Below are positions 46,879 through 55,999 of a DNA stretch of 64,000 nucleotides, piece after piece. Source of the DNA: Verrucomicrobiales bacterium (GTDB taxonomy: Bacteria > Verrucomicrobiota > Verrucomicrobiia > Verrucomicrobiales > DEV007); NCBI GenBank assembly GCA_029213195.1, contig JARGNI010000018.1:42636-106635 (forward strand), read 5' to 3'. The notes under the pieces are model-generated. The model searched no databases, was not told where the DNA came from, and saw only the letters and a program-made list of their open reading frames with translations. The stretch's first letter is position 1. Every line of letters begins with the position of its first letter. The translations under genes were made by a program, and so were the position numbers.

Positions 46879-48411
46879 GGTTTCTCGAATCTGCTCGAGC
46901 CTGTTTCTCATTTCCTTGACTTGATCCCGCTCACGTTCCCAGAGATTTGTCGTCTCCTGGAAATCGGTCGAGAGGTCGTAGAGCTGACCCTCCGGTCCTC
47001 CCTCAAACGATTCCGCACCTCTCGGGCGAGTAAAGCCACCCGAGCCGCGGCCTTCGATCAACTTCCATCCTTCCTCTCGCAGGGCAAACATTCCTCGAAG
47101 GGAGTGGTGCACGGAGAAGGGTCGAGTTGCTGTTTTCTTTCCTTCGAGAGTCGGTAGGAAAGAAAAGCTGTCCTGACCTGAAATCGGGTCCGTGTTATCC
47201 AAGCCCAGAATGTCGAGAACAGTCGCATAGACGTCCGTCAATTCGACGAGCGAATCGGAAACTTGACCAGGCTCGACCACGGCGGGCCATCGCACGAGAA
47301 AAGGGACACGGTGTCCGCCTTCGTAGATGTCCGCCTTGGTCCCTCTCCAATCTGCGTTGCTCTGGTGACCGAAATCTTTGACATACTGTCCGCGCTTCGT
47401 GAACGGGACTTTTCCTCCATCATCCGCAGCCCGAAAGTCCCACCAGTGCCAAAGCCCCCCATTGTCACTCGTGAATAACACGAGAGTGTCTTCTTCCATG
47501 CCCTTGGCAGCGAGCGCATCGAGCACTCGACCGACTGTGTGATCGGTCTCCCAGACAAAATCCCCGTACAAGCCCGCCTCACTCATCCCTTCCGCGATCC
47601 CAGCAGGAGCGACAGGGAGATGGGGTGAGTTCAGGGGAAGGTAGAGAAACAAGGGAGCGTCTTTCGGATTATGAGACTCGATGACCTTGACGGCTTCGAT
47701 CCCGAATCGCTCGAGAACATCTTCGACTGCAAAGCCGGGCGCTTTTACTCCGGGTACTCCATTGAGAAAATCCGTACCCTTGATCTCTTCGTGCCACTCG
47801 GTGGGAAGCTTCTCGACTCGACCGTCGACGAGATAGAGATAGGGACTCATGTCGAGCGATGCGGAAATCCCGAAGTAGAAATCAAAGCCCACGTCATTGG
47901 GGCCACCGTTGATTTCCCGCTCGAAATCAACTCCTTCCCCTGACCGGAACCGCTGCGGGCCTCGACGCCCGATCGGCTCGCCTTCGATACTGTGCCACTG
48001 CATTCCCAGGTGCCACTTCCCGACGCAGGCCGTACGATACCCCTTCTCTTTCAAGATCGAGGCGAGGGTCACTTCCGACTCGATGAGCGGAGGTCCGAAG
48101 CCATCGAGAACGCCTTTTTCCAGGCTGGTGCGCCAGCAATAGCGTCCTGTCAGGAGAGTATATCGTGTCGGGGTGCAAACCGAAGAAGGTGTATGGGCAT
48201 CCGTGAAACGCATCCCCTCGGCCGCAAGGCGATCGAGGCGTGGTGTTGGGATTTTCGAATCCTCCTGGTAGCACTGGAGATCGCCCCAACCCAGGTCGTC
48301 AGCGAGGATGACCACGATATGCGGGAGCGCTCTTTTTGATTTCTCTTCCGCCCCGGCGGAAGCCAACATCGAACACAGAACTCCCAACCAGGCCACTTCA
48401 AAGAATCTCAT
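46846..48411 (-). CDS. exported arylsulfatase A-like sulfatase
   Basis: A 521-residue type I sulfatase with a signal peptide (FEVAWLGVLCSMLASAGA). Metal ligands Asp38/39 are in ILADDLGWGD and the formylglycine motif is CTPTR with Cys79. GKWHLGMQW carries the conserved Lys-His, and LFTSDNGG gives the remaining metal residues. It hydrolyses sulfate esters, probably on marine or animal polysaccharides. The ATG overlaps the upstream stop as ATGA, coupling it to the hydroxypyruvate-isomerase-like gene. Maturation needs an FGE or anSME enzyme not recognised in this window. Confidence 0.9.
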   Translation of the reverse strand: MRFFEVAWLGVLCSMLASAGAEEKSKRALPHIVVILADDLGWGDLQCYQEDSKIPTPRLDRLAAEGMRFTDAHTPSSVCTPTRYTLLTGRYCWRTSLEKGVLDGFGPPLIESEVTLASILKEKGYRTACVGKWHLGMQWHSIEGEPIGRRGPQRFRSGEGVDFEREINGGPNDVGFDFYFGISASLDMSPYLYLVDGRVEKLPTEWHEEIKGTDFLNGVPGVKAPGFAVEDVLERFGIEAVKVIESHNPKDAPLFLYLPLNSPHLPVAPAGIAEGMSEAGLYGDFVWETDHTVGRVLDALAAKGMEEDTLVLFTSDNGGLWHWWDFRAADDGGKVPFTKRGQYVKDFGHQSNADWRGTKADIYEGGHRVPFLVRWPAVVEPGQVSDSLVELTDVYATVLDILGLDNTDPISGQDSFSFLPTLEGKKTATRPFSVHHSLRGMFALREEGWKLIEGRGSGGFTRPRGAESFEGGPEGQLYDLSTDFQETTNLWERERDQVKEMRNRLEQIRETSARRVAGLED

Positions 48412-49199
48412 TTCTCTCCTCCGTTGAGTTTGGCAAACCAACTTCCGGCTTCCCGAAGCGCCCCAACGGGGTCCGGATCGACGGGCCAATATTCCAATCC
48501 GACAAAACCTTCATAGGTCGTGTCCGCAATCGCCGAAAAGATATTCGGATAATGGAGTTCCCCCGACTGCAATTCATGCCTCCCGGGATTCCCCGCCGCG
48601 TGGAAGTGAGCGATCTGGTCGATATTCTCGGTGAATTTCCGAATCACATCGCCCTCGCTGATCTGCTGGTGGTAGATATCAAAGACGACCTGGATTTTCT
48701 CGCTTCCGACCTGACGAACGATCTCGAAGGCCTCGTCGCTTCGGATCAGGAAGTATCCAGCATGATCGATCCGCTCGTTGAGAGGTTCGATGACGAGCGT
48801 CTGGTCACTTCCTTCGAGCACCGCGGCGGCCTCCCGCAAACCCTCGATGAGACACTCTCGCTGCTCCTCCCGGGAAGCGCCCTCCCGGAAATCGCCCACC
48901 TGCGAAATCAGGATAGGAGCCTGCAATCGCTCGGCTGCCTCCCGGGATTCCGCGAGACCTTCGAGATAGCTCTCCCGCAAGCCTGGATCGACAAGACTGA
49001 CGAATTTCGTGCAACAACCAGAAATGGTGAGCCCATTTTCCGCGACAGAATCCTCCAACTCGCTGAGATCCTTGTCCCACCACGACCAGAATTCGATCGC
49101 CGGAAGTTGAGCTTCCGCCACCTTTCGACATGCTTCGGGAAGGGCGACCCCTTCGAAGACGGAATCGATACACACAGAGGGACGAATTTTCTGGATCAT
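48408..49199 (-). CDS. hydroxypyruvate isomerase-like TIM barrel
   Basis: A 263-residue cytoplasmic protein. Hyi-family landmarks are AIEFWSWWDKD near strand 2, VIEPLNERIDHAGYFL (metal Glu), VVFDIYHQQISEGDVI (metal Asp and His), HFHAAGNPGRHEL and a final VGLEYWPVDP (metal Glu). All ligands appear intact, unlike some exported paralogs here. It interconverts hydroxypyruvate and tartronate semialdehyde or a similar pair. It precedes the sulfatase with an ATGA overlap, implying joint use during sugar acid or sulfated sugar breakdown, and is divergent from msrA. Confidence 0.85.
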   Translation of the reverse strand: MIQKIRPSVCIDSVFEGVALPEACRKVAEAQLPAIEFWSWWDKDLSELEDSVAENGLTISGCCTKFVSLVDPGLRESYLEGLAESREAAERLQAPILISQVGDFREGASREEQRECLIEGLREAAAVLEGSDQTLVIEPLNERIDHAGYFLIRSDEAFEIVRQVGSEKIQVVFDIYHQQISEGDVIRKFTENIDQIAHFHAAGNPGRHELQSGELHYPNIFSAIADTTYEGFVGLEYWPVDPDPVGALREAGSWFAKLNGGEK

Positions 49200-49288
49200 A
49201 GGCGAGCCAGTATTCCCCAGATCGACTTTCCCTGCCGAGTTTTTTCCTCCCGGTTTGACGGGGATTCAGAACCGGTCGAGAGTTTCTC

Positions 49289-50008
49289 ATGTTCGAAAGT
49301 TTGCGCGCCCCTGCCGAGGCCCTTCCCATCGAGTGTTCGGAAATCACTGCGACGACACTCCCCCACGACCGAACCCTCTCCGAGATCGAGTATGAGACCG
49401 CCACCTTTGGCCTCGGCTGATTCTGGGGACCGGATTCCGAGTTCGGAAGCCTTCCTGGAATTCTTCGCGTTCGATCCGGCTATTGCGGCGGGACGAAACA
49501 CGCTCCCACCTATCGCTCGATGGGAGACCATACCGAATCGGTCTCGATCGACTTCGACCCGAAACAGGTGAGATACGAGGAATTGCTGACACGATTCTGG
49601 AACTCCCACAACGCCGAGCGCAATCACCCCGGTCGACAGTATCGCAATGTGATCTTCTATCGCAACGCCACGCAAAAAGAAGCTGCCGAATCCTCCCGCG
49701 AAAAGGCAGCAGCCGAGCTGGGAATCGACCCCGAGCATATCATGACCCACCTCGTCGAGGCGACGCTCTTCACCTACGCCGAGAAGTATCATCAGAACTA
49801 CATCCTCACCCGCTCCCCCGAGATCCGATCCTTCCTCGAAGAAGTCTACCCTTCGCTCAAGGACTTCGCCGACTCGGCCGTCGCGACTCGACTCAACGCG
49901 TGGCTGGGATCCGGATGGGAAATCGACAGGGAGAAAGCGACCGAAGAGCTGGAGGCTTTCGGGCTGACCGACTCCCTGAAAAACCGAGTCCTGAGCGCTC
50001 TTGCATGA
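49289..50008 (+). CDS. msrA: peptide-methionine (S)-S-oxide reductase MsrA, predicted selenoprotein (Sec44 at in-frame UGA)
   Basis: Translated from ATG 49289, the frame is open for 240 codons apart from one UGA at 49418-49420. Across it the protein reads YETATFGLG-U-FWGPDSEFGSLPG, matching the MsrA active site ATFGxGCFWG, so UGA replaces the catalytic cysteine. SGYCGG, PTYRSMGDHTESV, DPKQVRYEELL and GRQYRNVIFY follow, as in the GDHTE-type MsrA branch. GAGAG lies 5 nt upstream of the ATG, and an in-frame stop at 49256 leaves no earlier start. A SECIS-like hairpin follows the UGA. Sec-MsrA enzymes are known in green algae and clostridia and are more active than Cys forms. An ATG at 49520 gives a truncated, inactive protein if UGA is read as stop. 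Confidence 0.9.
49432..49451 (+). promoter_or_regulatory. SECIS-like hairpin of the msrA mRNA
   Basis: UUCCG (49435-49439) and CGGAA (49444-49448) pair around the loop AGUU; an A-G mismatch and two further G-C pairs extend the stem. Counting U of UGA as 1, the loop G-U is at 24-25, nearly as in the peroxiredoxin hairpin (26-27) and in E. coli fdhF (23-24, from memory). Confidence 0.65.
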
Positions 50009-50268
50009 TCTACCTGAAATCACTTGGTATCGTCGTAGCCTCCTCGCTCCTCTTCTCCGGGATTGGTGGGATGATTGGTTACCTGTTGGGTCGGCTCCTG
50101 CCCGACTACTACCGAAGCGTTTCCTTCAGCGGAATGCAGCCCGGATTCAATCCTGTCGCCTACGGGGTCGGCCAGGGCGTGACGCAAGGCCTCGCCGGAG
50201 GAGCCGTGATCGGGTTGATCGTTTCAGCAATCGCCTACTGCGCCCTCCGTCGTGAAGGCCAGGTTTGA
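50005..50268 (+). CDS. 87-residue membrane protein coupled to msrA
   Basis: The ATG overlaps the msrA stop (ATGA), so it is co-translated with MsrA. Two hydrophobic, glycine-rich helices are visible: IVVASSLLFSGIGGMIGYLLG and GAVIGLIVSAIAYCAL, joined by a loop LPDYYRSVSFSGMQPGFNP. Gly spacing resembles glycine-zipper segments. I recognise no family. Function unknown; co-expression with MsrA is the only clue. It is convergent with selO, 7 bp apart. Confidence 0.7.
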   Translation: MIYLKSLGIVVASSLLFSGIGGMIGYLLGRLLPDYYRSVSFSGMQPGFNPVAYGVGQGVTQGLAGGAVIGLIVSAIAYCALRREGQV

Positions 50269-50275
50269 GAAAGCC

Positions 50276-51727
50276 CTAGGTCCCGCAGAAGGTCTTCGTA
50301 ACTCGCTCCGCAGCGTTCGGTGATTCTTCGTACTTTGTCAGGCTCGCATCCTCATCATAGGGATGGACGAGCGCATCGACAAGATCGTGAAAGGGCTGCA
50401 AATCGCCTCCCTGGGCGGAGTCGATCGCCTGCTCGACTCGGTGGTTCCGCGGGATCCGAACCGGGTTGCTGCGCTTCATGACGGACACATCAGGACCTGT
50501 TTCACCCCCGACCTCGTTCCACTCCTCTTTCCAGCGGGTAAACATCTCGCCGTCGGAAAACAGGGACTCCGGACTCGCGCAACTTCCATCCGCACTCCGG
50601 GTCAACTCTCGGAAGAAAATCGTGAAATCAGTCTCCTCCTCGCCGAGCATCCCCAGCGTCTTCTCGACGAAGTCCTCCGATTTCTCCCCCGATTCTCGAA
50701 TCCCCAACTTGGCCCGGAATCGGGAGAAGTAGGCCTGACGAAATTGGTTCCCGAATCCAGTCAAAGCCTGCTCCACCGCCGAGACGTTTTCTTTCTCCTC
50801 ACCAGGCAGGAGCGGGAGAAGGGACTCCGCGAGTCGTGCCAGATTCCACTGGCCTGCTGCCGGTTGATTGATCCAGGCATATCTCCCCTGTCGATCAATG
50901 GAACTGAAAACCCGCTCCGGGTGAAATCCATCCTGGAAGGCACAGGGACCGAAATCGATCGTTTCCCCGGAAACGGTCATGTTGTCGGTGTTCATGACTC
51001 CATGGATGAATCCCAGGGACATCCAGTGGGCAATCAAGCGGGCCTGTCGCTCGACGACGCCCTCGAGAAACGAGAGGATGGGTTCGTCGCTTTTCGCCGC
51101 ACTGGGATCATGACGTGCGATGGCATAGTCGGCGAGGGCCTGCAGGCTCTCGCGGTCATTTCGGGCATAGAAATACTGAAAGGTGCCCACCCGAAGATGA
51201 CTCGAGGCGACCCGGGTAAAGACCCCGCCTGGCAGGGCCTCCTCGCGATAGACCGGTTCTCCCGTCGAGACCGCAGCGAGAGCGCGGGTCGTCGGGACGC
51301 CCAGGGCCGCCATCGCCTCGCTGACGATGTATTCTCGAAGGACGGGTCCGAGTGGCGATTTTCCATCACCGCCTCGGGAGTAGGGCGTGCGACCGGATCC
51401 CTTCAGTTGGATGTCACGACGAATCCCGGAGCCATCCACGACTTCACCGAGGAGAATGGCCCGACCATCCCCAAGCTGCGGAACCCAGCCACCGAACTGG
51501 TGCCCGGCGTAGGCCTGCGAGAGTGGCTCCGAGCCATCGGCAAATTCATTCCCTGACAAGATTCCCAAACCGGCCTCAGAACTCAACCATTCCGGATCGA
51601 TTCCCAGTTCCGAAGCGAGCTCGACATTCACCCGAACCCATTCTGGTTTCGGAACGGTAGCTGGCTTCCCTTTCGAAAAGAAAACCTCCGGAAGTTGCGC
51701 ATAGGTGTTGTCGAACGGGATCGCCAT
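50276..51727 (-). CDS. selO: SelO/YdiU protein adenylyltransferase
   Basis: A 483-residue protein. Conserved SelO blocks are SQAYAGHQFGGWVPQLGDGRA, IQLKGSGRTPYSRGGDGKSPLG, ASSHLRVGTFQYF, FIHGVMNTDNM and IDFGPCAFQDGF (metal-binding Asn and Asp), ending in FCGT. SelO is a pseudokinase that binds ATP inverted and attaches AMP to proteins involved in redox balance. Eukaryotic SelO carries Sec near its C-terminus; here the equivalent residue is Cys and the stop is TAG, so no Sec is predicted. Encoded directly beside Sec-MsrA. A phased repeat pair lies 33 bp upstream. Confidence 0.92.
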   Translation of the reverse strand: MAIPFDNTYAQLPEVFFSKGKPATVPKPEWVRVNVELASELGIDPEWLSSEAGLGILSGNEFADGSEPLSQAYAGHQFGGWVPQLGDGRAILLGEVVDGSGIRRDIQLKGSGRTPYSRGGDGKSPLGPVLREYIVSEAMAALGVPTTRALAAVSTGEPVYREEALPGGVFTRVASSHLRVGTFQYFYARNDRESLQALADYAIARHDPSAAKSDEPILSFLEGVVERQARLIAHWMSLGFIHGVMNTDNMTVSGETIDFGPCAFQDGFHPERVFSSIDRQGRYAWINQPAAGQWNLARLAESLLPLLPGEEKENVSAVEQALTGFGNQFRQAYFSRFRAKLGIRESGEKSEDFVEKTLGMLGEEETDFTIFFRELTRSADGSCASPESLFSDGEMFTRWKEEWNEVGGETGPDVSVMKRSNPVRIPRNHRVEQAIDSAQGGDLQPFHDLVDALVHPYDEDASLTKYEESPNAAERVTKTFCGT

Positions 51728-51759
51728 TTCATGCTGTCGCCCCATTCTACGCCTGATTC

Positions 51760-51789
51760 AACAGGGTTAGGCGAACCATTCAACAGGGT
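51760..51789. repeat. direct repeat pair AACAGGGT(T/A), 22-bp period (locus 3 of 3)
   Basis: Copies at 51760-51768 (AACAGGGTT) and 51782-51789 (AACAGGGT followed by A), preceded in both cases by ATTC. They lie 33-62 bp upstream of selO, reading AACCCTGTTGAAT in the gene's direction. Confidence 0.65.
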
Positions 51790-51848
51790 AGGCGCCTGCC
51801 TCGAGAAAGGAGGCAGAACAAAGACGGGAACAGATGGAGCCCAGGGCC

Positions 51849-53510
51849 CTACGCCAACGAGACGTAGAGCACGAGGACAACGACAATCAGTCCGATCCCG
51901 ACAGCCTTGGCCGGACCCCACGGAGTGAGGTCGACCTTCTTTGCATCCTGCTGCACATAGGGGGTATCCCGCTTCATTTTCTGACCGAGGATCAGTTGCA
52001 AAACGATAAGCCCCGCAAAAACGGCACCCATGTAGTGGTAGCCGGAAGCAAAGGTATCAAGCATCCATCCACGGCTCACCACTTCACCTGCTTCTTTCAC
52101 CTCCTGCCCCGGAAAGAAGGTCCCCAACACCATGAAGAAGAGACCGACAAGGATGGTGATGAAGGCCGAGTGACCATCGACCCGCTTGTTGAACATTCCG
52201 ACAAGGATGATCGCGAGGAGGGGAATGAAATAGACGCCGTTCAGTTTCTGGAAGTAACCGAAAATCCCATCCTGTCCCATGAAGATCAGGGGGGCTCCGA
52301 TCGCTGCGCAAACCGCGACGATGGCACTGCAAACACGACCCGACTTTACGACCTGCTCGGTCGCGGCTGAGGGGTTGATGACTTTCTTGTAAACTCCGAG
52401 CGAGAAGAGCGTGGCACTGGAGTTCAGCACCGAGTTGAAGGTCGAGAGAATCGATCCGACGACGACAGCGGCAAAAAATCCGGTGAGGGCTCCGGGAAGA
52501 ACGAGACGCACGAGCGAACCGTAGACCCGAGACCCATCCCGCTCTCCGGCATCATTGAGAAGGGTCTGGTTGAACTCGGCATCCTGGGTCGCGATGTGCA
52601 ACGCGATGATTCCTGGCAGCACCAGAATGATGGGCGCAAGGATCTTGAAGAAAGCAGCAAGGAGGACGCCTTTCTGTCCCTCGGCGAGGTTCTTCGCCCC
52701 GAAGGTTCGCTGGATGATCTGCTGATTCGTGCACCAGTAGAAAAAGTTCAGGAGCAGCACTCCGGTGAAAAGGGTCGGCCAGTGAACATCCTCGCCTTCT
52801 TTTCCGAGCGAGGCGAAGGCATCGGGATTCTCCGTCTGAATTTCACGAAACACCTGCCCGATCGATTGTCCATCCGTCGCCGCATACTGGATCGAAAACC
52901 AGGTGATCATGAGTCCCCCAATGAGGAGGCCGAGACCGTTGAAGGTATCGGAAACCGCAACCGCGCGAAGGCCTCCAAAAATCGCGTAGGCCGATCCCAC
53001 GATCGCAATGAACGCGACCACCGTCCAGATCGTCGCGGCATCGTTCAGCCCGAGGAGATTGGGCAGATCGAGCATGTAGGCCAGCGCCGAAGCTCCACTG
53101 AAAAGGACGAACGGCAAAAGAATGAGCATGTAAGCGACGATGAAAATCCCCGTCGTCAGCGCGCGCACCTTCGAATCGTATCGCTCCTCGAGAAATTGCG
53201 GGATAGTCGCGATCCCCGACTTGAGATAGCGCGGGAGGAAAAAGAGCGCGAGGACCACGAGCGAGCAACCTGCGATGACCTCCCAGGCCATAACAGAGAG
53301 GCCGTCGGCGAAAGCACCGCCATTGAGACCGACCAGCTGCTCCGTCGAGAGGTTGGTCAGGAGTAGCGATCCCGCAATGACCAATCCGGTGAGGCTCCGG
53401 CCTGCGAGGAAGAACCCGTCCTCGGTACTGGTCCCTTTGCCCCGGGTAATCCACCAGGTCAGGACCGCAACGAGCGCGGTAAAAAATACGAAGGTGAGCA
53501 AGGTCATCAT
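51849..53510 (-). CDS. sodium/solute symporter (SSS family), SGLT-like sugar transporter
   Basis: A 553-residue integral membrane protein with about 14 helices. SSS landmarks are FLAGRSLTGLVIAGSLLLTNLSTEQLVGLNGGAFADG in helix 1-2, PRYLKSGIATIPQFLEERYD, FYWCTNQQIIQRTFGAKN and the FNSVLNSSATLFSLGVYKK sodium-site helix. The pattern is that of bacterial sodium/glucose-galactose cotransporters. It lies 32 bp downstream of the mutarotase gene, after galactokinase, so it is the probable galactose (or glucose/galactose) importer of this operon. Confidence 0.9.
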   Translation of the reverse strand: MMTLLTFVFFTALVAVLTWWITRGKGTSTEDGFFLAGRSLTGLVIAGSLLLTNLSTEQLVGLNGGAFADGLSVMAWEVIAGCSLVVLALFFLPRYLKSGIATIPQFLEERYDSKVRALTTGIFIVAYMLILLPFVLFSGASALAYMLDLPNLLGLNDAATIWTVVAFIAIVGSAYAIFGGLRAVAVSDTFNGLGLLIGGLMITWFSIQYAATDGQSIGQVFREIQTENPDAFASLGKEGEDVHWPTLFTGVLLLNFFYWCTNQQIIQRTFGAKNLAEGQKGVLLAAFFKILAPIILVLPGIIALHIATQDAEFNQTLLNDAGERDGSRVYGSLVRLVLPGALTGFFAAVVVGSILSTFNSVLNSSATLFSLGVYKKVINPSAATEQVVKSGRVCSAIVAVCAAIGAPLIFMGQDGIFGYFQKLNGVYFIPLLAIILVGMFNKRVDGHSAFITILVGLFFMVLGTFFPGQEVKEAGEVVSRGWMLDTFASGYHYMGAVFAGLIVLQLILGQKMKRDTPYVQQDAKKVDLTPWGPAKAVGIGLIVVVLVLYVSLA

Positions 53511-53542
53511 AACGATTCAGAAAAGTCGGAAGGAGAGCCGGA

Positions 53543-54733
53543 TTACTTCGTCGAGAAGGAGTGCACCATCTTGTGGTGATAGGTCTCCCCGGGGCGGAGA
53601 ACTGCGGAAGGCGCGTCGGGATTGTTGGGAGCATCGGGGTAGCCCTCGGTCTCGAGACAAAGCGCGGTGCGATGCTCATAGCTCACCCCACCTTTTCCGG
53701 TGACGGTTCCGTCGAGGAAATTCCCTCCGTAGAACTGGATCGCAGGCTGGTTGGTGGAGATTTCCATAACCCTCCCGGTCTCGGGATCGACGAGCGTAGC
53801 GGCTTTCGTAAGATCCCCGTCTCCCTCGTTCAACACCCATGCGTGATCGTATCCCCCACCGAACTTCAACGCTTCAAAGTCAGCCTCGACTCGCTCCCCG
53901 ATGAGATGCGGAGTCGTGAAATCCATCGGCGTGCCGGCGACCGGAGCTTCTTCCCCGGTGGGGATCAGACCCGCGTTGGTCGCGAGATAGTGATCGGCGT
54001 CCAGGGTCAGCTCGTGATCATTGATCGAAGTCGTCGCATCTCCACTGAGATTCCAATAGCTGTGATGGACGATGTTGAGAACAGTCGGAGCGTCGGTCGT
54101 TGCCTTTGCTTCCCAGATCAGTTCATCGTCGTCGTTCAAGGTGTAGGTCACTTCGACGGTCAGCTCGCCGGGGTAACCTTCTTCACCGTCAGCACTGACG
54201 TATCGCAGTGTGACACCACGGCTGCTCTTCCGATCGAACATTTCCCCCTTCCAGAGAACCTTGTCGAAACCCTTGGTTCCCCCGTGAAGATGACAGGGGA
54301 TGCCTCCCGGATCATTATTCGTCACAAGCGTGTATTCCTTGCCATCGAGAGTGAACTTCCCGTGGGCGATTCGATTTCCAAACCGACCTACGGTCGCGCC
54401 GAAGTAGGAGGTATTGGTCAGCCACCCCTCCAGCGTATCGTAGCCGTGAGTAATATCCGCGAGTTTTCCATCGCGATCCGGAACTTCGAGGGAAACGAGA
54501 ATGGCTCCATACTCGGTAACCTTGGCAACAAGTCCGTTGGCATTGGTCAGGGTGAAGATCTTCACTTCCTCTCCATTCGGCATCTTGCCATAGATTTCGG
54601 TCTCCACGCTGGAAGGTCCCGAGACTCCAGGTTCCAGGTCGCTGCCAGAGGCGTTATTATCAGAATCGTCAGTACAGGAGCTGAGCATAGCTCCAAGAAT
54701 AAGGAGCGCGGAAGAGATGACAAGGGTTCTCAT
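53543..54733 (-). CDS. galM: galactose mutarotase (aldose 1-epimerase), lipoprotein
   Basis: A 396-residue protein with a lipoprotein signal (LLILGAMLSSC, lipidated Cys expected) and an Asp/Asn/Ser-rich tether. GalM motifs: FGATVGRFGNRIAHGKF with the conserved Arg, PCHLHGGTKGFDKVLW, NIVHHSYWNLSG with catalytic His, and the C-terminal region with ALCLETEGYPDAPNNPDAP containing the catalytic Glu. Most bacterial mutarotases are cytoplasmic; here it is anchored in the periplasm, so it would supply the preferred anomer before transport. Its start overlaps the galK stop as ATGA. Confidence 0.9.
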   Translation of the reverse strand: MRTLVISSALLILGAMLSSCTDDSDNNASGSDLEPGVSGPSSVETEIYGKMPNGEEVKIFTLTNANGLVAKVTEYGAILVSLEVPDRDGKLADITHGYDTLEGWLTNTSYFGATVGRFGNRIAHGKFTLDGKEYTLVTNNDPGGIPCHLHGGTKGFDKVLWKGEMFDRKSSRGVTLRYVSADGEEGYPGELTVEVTYTLNDDDELIWEAKATTDAPTVLNIVHHSYWNLSGDATTSINDHELTLDADHYLATNAGLIPTGEEAPVAGTPMDFTTPHLIGERVEADFEALKFGGGYDHAWVLNEGDGDLTKAATLVDPETGRVMEISTNQPAIQFYGGNFLDGTVTGKGGVSYEHRTALCLETEGYPDAPNNPDAPSAVLRPGETYHHKMVHSFSTK

Positions 54734-55905
54734 AGGGTAACAAGTGGGGGTTGGACCGGTCCGACGGAGGCTCCGTCGACCAGTCTTGTTATAAAGCAAT
54801 TGAGTTCACGTCCAAACTTTTCGGAATAGTTTTTGCGGAGATATTCCTGCAGCAGAGCGGCGGAATCCTGCTCGACCAGTGAAATCGTCGAGCCTCCGAA
54901 ACCACCTCCCGTCATCCGAGAACCGATGAGGCCTCGTTCGGAGCCGAACTCGTAGGCGGAATCGACGAGAGCATCGAGTTCGGCGCAGCTGACCTCGTAG
55001 TCGTCTCGAAGCGACTCATGGCTGGCCCTGAGATAATGCCCGGCCGATTTCGCATCCTGCTTCTCGAGTGCCTCAGCGAAGAGATCGACCCTCTCCATTT
55101 CAGAAACGGCATGCCGAGCACGCCGAAAGAGAAGATCACCCAGGGCATCGCGATTTCTCTCGAGGTCTTCTTGCGTGAACTCGAGAAAGGAATCGGCCTC
55201 GAGGATCTGGAGAACTCGGTCACATTGCTCGCGACGCTTGCGATATTCCCCATCACCGAGCGAATGCTGCACCCCGGTATCCGCGATCAATAGCGCCCAC
55301 GAGGAAGGCAGAGAGATCTCGCTCCACTCCTCCTTGTCGCAATCCAGGCAGAGCGCAGTGCCAGCCCGACCGGCGCCGACCGCAATCTGATCCATAATCC
55401 CACACGGCACTCCCGCGAACTCGTGCTCCGCTCGCTGGCAGAGGCGAGCCCGTTGCAGGACAGTCCTTTCCACCCCAGCAATCGAATCCAGGACGAGGGA
55501 GAAAGCGGTCTCGAGGGCTGCACTACTGCTAAGCCCGGCCCCGGGAGGGAGATCCGAGGAAATCCGTGCCGAGAATCCGGAAAGACGACTCCCCTCCTCG
55601 GAAGTGAAGTGCAGAATCCCGATGAAGTAATTCAACCATTTCTCCAACTCCGCGACCCGCGGTCTCAGGTCGGAAAACTCGATTCGCCCCTTCCTTTCTT
55701 CACCACCAAAGTCCGTGGTCACCTCGCAGAAATCCTCGAAAATCGGGGTCGCCTCGATCACGATATGACGATCGATCGCGGCAGGCATGACCTTACCACC
55801 GAGGTAGTCGATGTGCTCCCCAATCAGGTTGATTCGGCCCGGCGCAACGGCCCAAACCGTTGTCTCCAGATTCGCCTTACCTGGGGCTGTCTCGCACCTC
55901 TCCAT
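54730..55905 (-). CDS. galK: galactokinase
   Basis: A 391-residue GHMP kinase. The sugar signature is APGRINLIGEHIDYLGG (residues 20-36), the ATP loop is PPGAGLSSSAALETAFSLVL, and motif 3 is SRMTGGGFGGSTISLV. These are diagnostic of GalK rather than homoserine or mevalonate kinases. It phosphorylates galactose at C1 in the Leloir pathway; galT and galE are not in the window. It heads the galK-galM-symporter operon and is divergent from the XylR-like regulator with a 94-bp shared promoter region. Confidence 0.93.
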   Translation of the reverse strand: MERCETAPGKANLETTVWAVAPGRINLIGEHIDYLGGKVMPAAIDRHIVIEATPIFEDFCEVTTDFGGEERKGRIEFSDLRPRVAELEKWLNYFIGILHFTSEEGSRLSGFSARISSDLPPGAGLSSSAALETAFSLVLDSIAGVERTVLQRARLCQRAEHEFAGVPCGIMDQIAVGAGRAGTALCLDCDKEEWSEISLPSSWALLIADTGVQHSLGDGEYRKRREQCDRVLQILEADSFLEFTQEDLERNRDALGDLLFRRARHAVSEMERVDLFAEALEKQDAKSAGHYLRASHESLRDDYEVSCAELDALVDSAYEFGSERGLIGSRMTGGGFGGSTISLVEQDSAALLQEYLRKNYSEKFGRELNCFITRLVDGASVGPVQPPLVTL

Positions 55906-55999
55906 GAGGAATCAGCGTAGCCGGGCTCGCCGCGATCAGGCAATGAATTGCATTTGAGAAAGCGGGGGCATTTTTGTAGAGATCGGACGAAGAAGAATC

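Noticed and set aside
50276..50300. Selenocysteine at the SelO C-terminus
   Set aside because: The residue is encoded as Cys in FCGT and the gene ends with TAG, not TGA.
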